Part shown: positions 54,610-64,000 of the stretch, piece after piece
How positions within the stretch are numbered: the stretch's first letter is position 1
Layout: each line of letters begins with the position of its first letter
Assembly (NCBI GenBank): GCA_025024175.1
Contig: QCXZ01000041.1
Location: 42,217,786-42,281,785, forward strand
Direction of reading: 5' to 3'
From: Rhyzopertha dominica
Taxonomy: Eukaryota; Arthropoda; Insecta; Coleoptera; Bostrichidae
DNA: 64,000 nt
Made by a program: the position numbers and the translations under genes
Notes under the pieces: model-generated
The model's input: the letters and a program-made list of their open reading frames with translations, nothing else
Told to the model about the DNA's origin: nothing
Database searches by the model: none

Positions 54610-57600
54610 AATAAGGTCTTCCCACAATTTTTTTTATTTTAAATTTAAAATGTACAAAAAAATTTAAGCACAAAAAATTTTTTTTGCGATTTTTGCCGGT
54701 TCTTGTTTACCGAGAAAAAAAGGTGAAAGTATGGATTTTCAATATCCGTTTCAAATACCTCGATATTCCGCCACGGAGATGACGTAAAAGGTTCTCAAGG
54801 TGACGAAAGCGAGAAACACCAATAATAGCCAATTTTCTAGCGGCATTACAAGTAATATTTGTTTACATTTTTTGAGCTGCGTCGCGTTGCCAATGTGGGC
54901 AAATTTTCGCGATACCGTGAGGAAAGTACTCGTAAACTGGCATTGTGACATTGTTATCTAGGTCAACTTAAGGCGTATTTGTGTAAATAACTTAAATCAT
55001 CCTTCAGTCAGTTTATTCTATTATTAATGAACAGTTTAATATAACAAGCGCATTCACTGGCCTTTTGTTGAAACACGAAAGCACTTTAACCATCGAACCT
55101 GCTTTTGAAATAATGTTTTAATATTATTTATTATACTTACGTATGAGATGATATGATAAATTTTGAAACTACCGGGACTGTCTCTGGCCGTTGTTAGGAA
55201 GAAAGTAGCACCGACAACATCGCACGTTCGTACGTGCTGCATGTGTCCCATGTGCAACTGCAACGTAATAACCCTAACCTAACTCTAGCCACGCGTTTTT
55301 GTTTACATAGTTTGATCAAACTTTCGAGTTTCCTATTTGTCAGATTAAGTGGTGGAGCAAGATGTTGTCGAAGTATTTGGGTAATCTGCTGTTTTTTTAA
55401 ATGTAAGAATGGCTTACGTTAAGAAGTGTTATGATAAACAGTTACAGGTTATTCCTATGTTTACATTATAATATTGACATTGACGGTTAAACCTTGGCCC
55501 CTCTCTCTCACTCCCTTGGCATTATTGTATTTCTCTGGCTATTCATAAAACTGACAACAATAAGCACCTTGTTACCTAGGGAGCTGTAACAGTGCGCATG
55601 ACGGAAATTAGGAACCTTTTGCGTAGTTGTTGGCAGATTAAAAAAACTGTTTGAAACAGGGTAATTTTTTCTACCGCTGTTTGTTACGAGTTGAATTAAT
55701 CTAAAAGCAAAATAGATGCGTAGCACTAGTATTCATGACGTAAGCAATAAAAGGCATAGGTTAAAACTATCAAATTTTAATGTGCTGGACGACCCTATTA
55801 TCTAAGTTGCATACATACACCGCCATTTGTAATGCTAGGCACAGCTGTTGTGATACTGCTGAACTGAACACAATTCTTTTGCAAGATACGTGATAAGTTA
55901 ACTTAAGAATATGTCCTCTTCTAAAATCTTCAACATAGTTGATGGAATTCTTCTCGATCTCATTATACTGCTAGTGGAGCGAGCTTTTAACAATGGCGTT
56001 TTTGTAGCTTTCTTCAATCCATCAGGAACTTTTGTAGAGTAAGGAACATAAAAAAGCAGTCTTACAATAATAGATTGTCTAATGTAAGTTATTTGATATC
56101 ATATAAGATCTTTTCGAATTCAAAAATAATTTTGATGAAGGTTTCTTCTATATGCTTACTCCATATTTTACTATTTACCCCCCATTTCGTTAAATCATTG
56201 CGCAAACTGTACAATAATAGTTCTGTTTACCTTAAATGATTTATTAATGTAATATATGTTGCAAGCTATGCCGAGATAATTTCGGTTATGAAACACGAAT
56301 GAAATACATCTTAATTTGCCCATTTGCGCAAATCAAACAAAAATGTAATGTATAATGCATTAACGCAGAAAAGCAATAGGCATAATTTTATATAATAAGT
56401 TGGTATATCACATATGGCAGAGAGGAGTGACGAAACATGATACCGCAAGCAATAAGGCGTTTACACAACCACAGATGTTTAGAGATCAATTGCGGTTAAC
56501 TGCTAAATATCTTCTGCAACTTAAATCAATAGATTCGCGTTTCACTTTTACATTGCTTTACGAAATCAGTGTACAATAAATAATGTTACTATCGCTAGAT
56601 TCATTAGCATTCTAGATAAAGCATACTTAATTGACAGTAATAAGTTATCTAATACCAGATGTAGAGAATAATAAGCAAATGTACCCCAGTTTACCTATTT
56701 CTTGTTCAAGGATGGGCGCCGTAATGCTATTAAAGTATCATCCATCCTATTCATCATACGTATTAAAACAGCACGTTCGTAACTTAAAATGCCTATTAAC
56801 TTCAGTAAAAGTCCATGTACTGATCAAACAGAAATCTTTCTCAATTTGCAATGCATACAGCTAGATTACTTTGCCATGAAGTTTACACGGTGTTTTGTTA
56901 TCAAGATTAACGTACACGCATCAGATCTCTAATTTCGTACACCGCCATTATAATGGTTCCACACGAGCCACCTGCCCAAAAAAACTAGGTTCCGCTGATG
57001 AGTTCGCATGACGGTTTCGTTAGCAAGGCAAAGGTTAATGAATACGACACTGACATCAATAGGGAGGATGTGAGATGCTCTTACACCTACGTAAGAAATC
57101 CTGTTGAATGCGAGATTAATCACTTGGTTAGATACAAGAGAAAAGTTTAAGGACGGAGCAGTCATAGTGTAGTTAACTGTGACATTTATATTCCAAAAGA
57201 ACCGTATATCATATTGTGACAGATTAGGGGCGACAAAAGTGTACTGCCGACATTGTTTGCTTGGTAAATGTTTAGCAACTTAAGAATTGGAATTGATAAG
57301 GATGATGGTAACAATACCGGTAATTTATGTGTAACTTAATGTAGCTTCACGCTCCAAATATGAGTATTGAAAAAAACAAAACGTTTTAATATAGAAAACA
57401 GTGGTAAGTTGTTAGTTTAACACATAGAGGTTTACAATTTTTAAACGAAATCTTTCATAACATTATGTTGAAAACAAATTTGCGTCCATTCAAACCTTTT
57501 TTCAGTTTGGGAAATGGATACCTACCATGCAGATGGAAAAATAATTTGCTTTCAACCGATAGTATATGAAGATGACACCATGAAAAAACTACAATCAAAA

Positions 57601-60600
57601 CTTTGCCAGCCGATTTCTCAACCCAAAAATTCGTTGGCCGTGGAGAGCAAAAGTAATTCTATTCCATTGACTGTTCTTTTGTCTCTAGGTCGTAAACGTG
57701 CCCTGGTTTTATTCATAGTGAGAATTCTATTCAGGAACTCCAAATCCTTTTTAAATCGGGAACAGATTGGATGCGAAATTTGAACACGCGTCCGCTTTTG
57801 ATCCTCATTCAATCATTTTGGAATACACTTCGTCATAATACAGCTTTTGTGCAGTTTAACCTTTTGACGTAAACGAAAAGTAAAAATGTATTGGTATGGA
57901 AACGGAGTTTTGTTATTATACTCCAAATAGCCAATGTTAACCATTTATCAGTATCCAGAAATGCAGACTCCTCCGATGATGGCGGTGAATTAATAATAAT
58001 AATACTCCCAAATTAAAAGGAAACTAATCATTTATCTTTATTGTCAAATACGATCAGTACATTTTTACAAGAACGTTCAAATTAACAATTTCAGTCTAAT
58101 CGCTGGAAATGAAAGATCAAAGTAATAATAAAAAATGCCCTTGTAGAGTATAATTAAAAACAAATTGTATATACTTTGAACAGAGCCCTGCTATTACAGT
58201 GTATTCAAAAACGATTGAGATGATGTACATAACGAATTTTTATGTAATTATTGAAGAAAGAATAACCAAACGCGCATCCAAAAATGTAGTTTTCAATTTA
58301 AAAACATTAAACGCGGATAATATTATGTTTTTAAATTAATAGGTACCTAAATCTTTTCAGTTGACTTAAAATTGAAGATAATATATAATGTCATAGATAA
58401 ATTAAGATATAAGTATGCTAATATGCCAGACGAAGGACAAGTAGTCCGATAGTTTTAAGCATAATTCTCTCTAAACGATTCCGCAACGTTTGATATAGGT
58501 ATGAATGCCTGGCACCTGGTTTTCAAGCTGCAGTTCTCTAAATACTGTAAAACATAGTTCCACTATACAACTATTACTTTAAGAAAGTTGTAAGTGTTTC
58601 TCGAACTGTTTATTTGAGAAGAATAAGTAATTAACATTTCATATTCAGCATCAAGTGTTTAAGTGTTCTAGAAGGCTATTGTGACAAACTGTCAATTCAC
58701 ATTGGAGCAGTCATAGAAATCAGGGTCAAAATTCTCAGATTTTGTTTTAAAATTTTTAAATGTCAACCTTCTTCTGCTGTTTTCTTAATAAGAGAAACAT
58801 TTAAAAACTAAACGACAGAGCATTTCAATCTGTTTAAAAACTTAAGTATTATTTTCCTTTAAAATTACAAATCTGTCCAACACAAATGTATACGTGCTTT
58901 TTAAATTTTGAGTTTGTGTAAAATTCATATAAGAAATCGTTTTCTAATTTTGGATGCTATCAATAAATACATTAATGAGAATTTGGTTATTTTAACTGTT
59001 TTTGAAAATAGCACGAATAGCAAGTTATTATGCTTTTAAATGCATATCGCATTTTTAATTTAGAAAATTAAAATTGCTTTCAAAATTGAATTATTCCCGC
59101 GTAAAACAGTCACTTGCGGTTGCGCAGTCGTGTGACGTCATCTACCATATGTGTCAATTCCTATTTATAGGGTTAATATAGATAATAATCAGTCAGAGCA
59201 TAAGAGATTAAAACTCACATCCGTTCTTTAAAATACTTAATTTTAGACATTTTTCAAATAAACATAACTCAATAAATACGTAAGTATAATTCATATCAGT
59301 AGTACTATACTTATTTATATATGTATTGCTTTGTATAGTTTTATAGTGGAAGTAATTTCTTCATATGGCCAAATTGGCAATTACCCGTACGTACCATGAA
59401 TCTTCCAATATGCATTCTTTAATCTATAGCACACAAATCGTAGTAGTGAATCGATTAGCACAAGGCAGTGACCGATTAACTATTCAATTCAAGTTTCCCA
59501 GGAGCCAACGTATGATTATTACACTGCATTTGCAGTGCATGCACAACTAATTTATACGCATAATGATTACCGCGGAACACGCTCCGAATAAATAACAACC
59601 ATAAAAAATGAAAACGGCGATGCAAATTCGCAACTCTCGAAGAAAGTAGACACGAACAGATTTGATAAAAGAAAGTATAACCACCCGCACTGTTCGATGT
59701 TACAAGCGGGTATAAATAATGTATTTTCTCCACGAACGAGGTACAACATTGTTTCAAGATTACTGTTTCTGCAACGAATTAACAAGTAAATTGAGTTATT
59801 TCATACACAGCGTGGTGTAACCAATTAGATCGAGCTTAATTGACATCGAATCGCAGGTTTTATAATTGAACAAGTCATTTCATCTATATGCAATTAGGGC
59901 AGTGCACAAATAATCAGAGCATTTATCGAATACACCTACATGACGAATGATAAGTGTTTCCGGAGTGGCGTAAGAATAATTTTGTTTAGAAGGTGCTGAT
60001 TCAATAATTGGATAATTTTGTTAATGGGTCACGGCAACATTGGTACAAATGAATGGTAACTGACTGACTAAACGTCTATTTTCACAGAAATGCTCGAACG
60101 CTTAAAATAATTTAGCAAACGTTTCGTAATAATTTTATCTATTTTTAATATAAATGTCCCGCCCCTTGTGTCTAAGCATTAGTAACTTCGTTATTTGAAG
60201 TGTTAGAAAGTAGCTTAACGGAACGCAAAGTTGCTAAATTCGACGCTTAACAATGTTTTCAAATTTCATTTTTCAAATAGTTTGTAACTTTTTTGTTTGA
60301 TTTTTCTTTAAATTCTGGAAAAAACATTCTTAGAACACTTTTCAGTAATTTTTAGTTCACCATAAAGTGTTTTTCTTGTGGAACACTGCTACTCTTATGA
60401 TTTTTTTTGAGTTCAGCAATATCTAACAGTATATTTTGTCTTTGCGGGAGTTGATTCCATTAAAAATTATTTATGTATTTTGTGATGACGCTTCGTCCCT
60501 CTTCTTGGCCTTGTGTGTCGCCATGCGGATCACAATTACTATTTTTTTAATATCTAACAGTATTTTACTAACGAGTAATATTAAATCCACATAAACAGTT

Positions 60601-61145
60601 TTTTTATTGTCAGTTGTTGACTAATAGAAGCTACCGCAGCAGGCTATAGTTAAACAAATTGTATTTTTCGTTGTTCATTGAACGTCACGAGTCAAGAAAT
60701 AATTTATATATTACAAGTGTACTCTTCTTGTAAAAAATACATGGCTAGTTCCCCCCGAGTATACTAGATTTATGGACAGAAGGCAAACAAATACAACTTA
60801 TTTTTTTAAATAACATAGAATTTTTCAACAAAACGATAGTATAGTAAAACCTAGAAATTTGGTATTGAACTATGACCACAATCTGCATCAACGTGTTTTA
60901 CACGTAGATATTAATTTAATTTCCTATACATTATAAATTATAGATTATAAATAATGACAGACTGCTGAGGATACAACCCATTTCGTTTGCCACACAGTCT
61001 GCATTTTCACTGCAATAAAACAACACTTTTGCGAATTAAAAAAAAATACAAAGTACAAAACTCATACGAGTCAAACACTATATACAGGTGATGCTGCTTG
61101 GGGTAAGATGACAAATAGAGACAGCAATTTCATAAATAAAATCAT
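54610..61145. other. Upstream flank, no gene recognised
   Basis: AT-rich with moderately CpG-rich patches at 54880-55430 and 59560-59760. The latter contains a TATAAATA box on the + strand at 59711. A perfect TGACGTCA lies at 59131. None is tied to a transcript. Open frames here (for example 57514-57783, +) lack domain support. Confidence 0.35.
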
Positions 61146-61149
61146 TTAG

Positions 61150-61510
61150 ATGAACTAAACAAAATTTACTAATTGCGGAATATTTAACTGAAAAAATAAA
61201 CATGCATAGTGCGGAATATGATGTGACTGATTTTTGGGATTAAAGAATATTTACATTTTCTGGTAACGGAATTTCAAAATTATATGGATAAAATTCCACT
61301 GAGTGTTTTACACAATATGTAGTTCCAGCAAGACGGTACACCGCCACACAAATACTGTGTTGGTCAAGAATCATTTAAAAAAGTTTTTGGTGTACAATGG
61401 ATTTGGACACGGGAACCCGTAGCATTCTCAGCTCGCTTACCAGATTTGAGTGTTCTTAATTTTTCTTTTAGAATTTTAAGAAGCTAGATATTATGAAACT
61501 AGAACAAACA
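61150..61510 (+). pseudogene. Transposase relic related to the 1885-bp element family
   Basis: Frames contain a QQDGTPPHKYCVGQESFKK-like block (about 61327-61385), then IWTREPVAFSARLPDLSVLN (about 61400-61460). This is the same succession (QQDGAPPH, IGRRGAIE, PARSPDLTPLNF) as in the transposase at 25156-25310. Upstream blocks are unreadable. Confidence 0.65.
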
Positions 61511-61855
61511 AAACACAATGGAGAGTATATGAACATCTAACTGAGATTATTGTTATTATTTAATATCATATTTTCACCTCTGATATTTACCATGCTGTTT
61601 TTTTCTTGAAAAATACTGCACAATTAAAAAAAGGTGTATGTGGTTGCCTATTGTCCACAAGTCTCCTAGTATATTAAGCAAAAACAGATTTGAATTTTTT
61701 TTTAATTAAATGTTAATTTGTAATATCAACTTTGCCTTAAATAGGTAAAATTAATTTTTAAATGTTAAGTAGATTGCCGTATTGATACAACACTAAACAT
61801 ATAACTGTTTATTTAACAATAGCCAACTACAGCATATATATACCTATATACATAG

Positions 61856-61892
61856 AGTAAAATGGATCAGTTTTCAACGTTTAAATTTCTAA
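61856..61892 (+). repeat. Dispersed repeat, copy C (end only)
   Basis: agagtaaaatggatcag and then ttttcaacgtt match the terminal part of copies A (5070-5100) and B (47004-47032). Confidence 0.65.
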
Positions 61893-64000
61893 TATTTGAA
61901 CTGAAAACTACTTATTTGTATTGTTGCTGGTAACTTAAATTTGAAAATGTATTACCATTGAGCATCAAAAATGTATCCACTTTGCCTGCATTTAACCTAT
62001 TTCGTATCTCTTCAAATAACAAAAGATGAAATAATTTAAAAGACAGTGCATTCATTTTGCGTCAAGCTTATTTGTTACAATACGAGTAAACGATTACAAA
62101 TGGATTCAAATTGAACAAAAAAAGTAAATGGGGCGCTAAATCAGTATAGATATTTTGTATCGCGAAATGCGNAATCTATAAATAAAATCGATATGTTCTG
62201 GGGATTACAGCTATATCTATTAGATTGCAAATAGTTTAAACAAACTCCGCCTTTTAACCTTTACATGAAAAAGCGCGATATATTGCATAAAATTTTTGAT
62301 ACGACACATGAAGCAATTAATTTTCCCTTAAATTAAACAATAATAGTAGTAAAGTAATTTGCTTTTTACTTAAAAAGAGTTAAAAAAACACGCTTGTCTG
62401 AATACGTTACAAGAAATAAACGTTTTCTTCCGACCAAAACAAAAATTAAACTGTTTGCCTTTGAATAAGAATAGAAACAGATCTTCCTCCAATAACTATA
62501 CCATGTCGTTGTCATCTCGATTTTATGTAGATGCATATGCGATTTCTCGCTTCGTAAAAATTAGACCCCGCATGAAGACGTCATTTATAAAAACATTCAA
62601 TCTTCAACAGAATTATTTCCATTATAGTCAAATAAAGTAACCATTTAATTCGGAAACATAAGACATTTATTAAATAAGCTAACCCTATCCGAAACAAAAA
62701 AAATATGCAGATGCACACAGAAATATTGAATGTTTTGTTCATTTTTCATTTAAATAAAAACAGACATTTGATATTAAATGCATCATTTAGCTTGTGACAC
62801 ATCTTAAGTCGTCTAACTGACGATATCCATCAACGATTCCATTGTTAATCTTCTGTTGGACAGAATAATTGAGAAAATAGTAGAAGTATCTAGAAGACAT
62901 TTGTTACAGTAACGCACACGGAAGTCTAGATTCCAATAATCGCCAATTCACTGCTTTTGAAGGCAACTTTACCTACACTCAATTAGCTAGTTCCATTCCA
63001 ACTAAACGTGCCCGTAATATCGTAGTAATAGCTTAACACCAACAGCGCGGTTAATCCCGTTTAACACCTACAAAATATTAAAAAGGTGGTATAGAAACGT
63101 TTTGTGACACATTAACGTGAAATGTGGCGTTTAAAAAGGAGTTTTACAGCCTGTTAAAACGCCCGCTTGGGCGTTTAACGATGTCTAGACAAACTGACTC
63201 CTAAAGCCGGTTATCAAAAAGCTCAACTTCGACATCGGTTTGTATAACTGAAAATCTATCGGGAGTATACAATTGATGTAGTAAGGAGCAAGTCTGCTCT
63301 TTCAAAACGACAACGAAAATCTAGTTTACCAAATGACAGGTAAAAGAAAAATGAAAATCGTAAGTATTTAATTACAAGTATTCATTTGTTTTGTATTTCA
63401 TCTTTATAAAAACAGTTCAAAATGCATTCATCAGAAGTCTTCTTCAAATTGTACCACCTGTTTTTATATTCTGATGCTTGTCTATTCAAGATGCAAAATA
63501 AGGCAGTAAAACAGGACAAGTGGGATAATTTTCTATAACTCGCATATAGAAAAAGGATGCACAGCGTGCATCAGAAAATAAGCAAGAATTGCAAGCTAGA
63601 TTGGAGCATGGAATGATTGTCATAAAATTAATAGAATTTTAAAATAAAGCTAACAGTACTCCTCGTTAGGTACTTAAATGTGCTAGTTATTCAAATATTA
63701 TAAGACAGTAAAGGTGCGAGATATTTCATGTGGAAACACTAACATAAACGGCATAAATGGGCAATCGGAAGAGATAACCTTATCCTTATACAAAAAAGGC
63801 TTAAGCTAAGACAAGAAACAACATCTTAGACACATATATTAACATCAGGACTTAAGCCATTCTCCATTACCACTCTAATAACATCACCTTTAGTGTTAAA
63901 TTACTGGTCCTCATTGTGTTTCATTATCTTTATTATAACCAAACATGGCTAGTTTTATATTTTACGTGCATTATCCATAGGAGGTTAATTGCAAAAAACA
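61893..64000. other. Upstream flank, no gene recognised
   Basis: AT-rich sequence with no convincing frames or repeats. A slightly more CpG-rich patch at 63000-63280 was seen. Confidence 0.4.

Noticed and set aside
55262..55285. Telomere-like CCTAACC repeat
   Set aside because: Only one or two partial units (aaccctaacctaactc); no array.
57514..57783. 89-codon + strand frame as a host exon
   Set aside because: No domain, no convincing splice sites and no support from neighbouring frames.
59700..59760. TATAAATA box after a CpG-rich patch as a promoter
   Set aside because: It points to the + strand, away from Fe65, and no downstream coding region was recognised.
52944..64000. Promoter and leader exon of Fe65
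   Set aside because: The acceptor before exon 1 proves an upstream exon, but no donor, TATA/Inr combination or conserved leader could be chosen among many AT-rich candidates.
1..64000. tRNA, rRNA, CRISPR or bacterial operon features
   Set aside because: No cloverleaf, rRNA word or regularly spaced repeat array was seen; the sequence is clearly animal nuclear DNA.

Overview
The window is nuclear DNA of an insect-like animal. It is AT-rich, has one widely spaced multi-exon gene with canonical GT-AG introns, and is littered with decayed transposable elements of arthropod type: Tc1/mariner, CR1-like and Jockey-like LINEs, Penelope-like, gypsy and BEL/Pao. The species cannot be named from the sequence. 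Nine single ambiguous bases (n) are scattered through it.

The only well-supported host gene is on the minus strand. It is an Fe65/APBB-family adaptor (amyloid precursor protein-binding family B) whose ten coding exons run from 52937 down to a stop codon at 5191-5189. The splice phases close exactly and give a predicted 625-residue protein: an N-terminal acidic region starting with an APP-like YENPNY motif, a WW domain, two PTB domains and a short basic tail. Exons 2-10 lie within 5.2-17.7 kb. The first coding exon stands alone at 52.7-52.9 kb behind an intron of about 35 kb, and it begins with a splice acceptor, so the non-coding leader exon and the promoter lie further upstream.

Layout on the + axis: 1-5 kb is the 3' flank, with a TA-flanked MITE, a fold-back of about 1 kb and a Penelope-like 3' end carrying a hammerhead-ribozyme-like motif. 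5.2-17.7 kb holds the compact exon cluster plus a 904-bp TIR element, a MITE-like hairpin and a Tc1 relic. 17.7-52.7 kb is the giant intron, which holds several DNA-transposon relics including a complete-ended 1885-bp copy, a CR1-like LINE, a BEL/Pao relic, a gypsy relic with a complete-ended 1043-bp gag-only mini LTR element nested in it, a Jockey-like LINE, and two mariner copies. 52.9-64 kb is the upstream flank, with a Penelope RT fragment, a LINE RT fragment and a transposase relic; no other host exon was recognised there.

Five islands inside intron 1 keep more CpG and GC than their surroundings (about 19.8, 26.3, 34.2, 39.6 and 48.2 kb). They are the best places to look for enhancers or alternative first exons.
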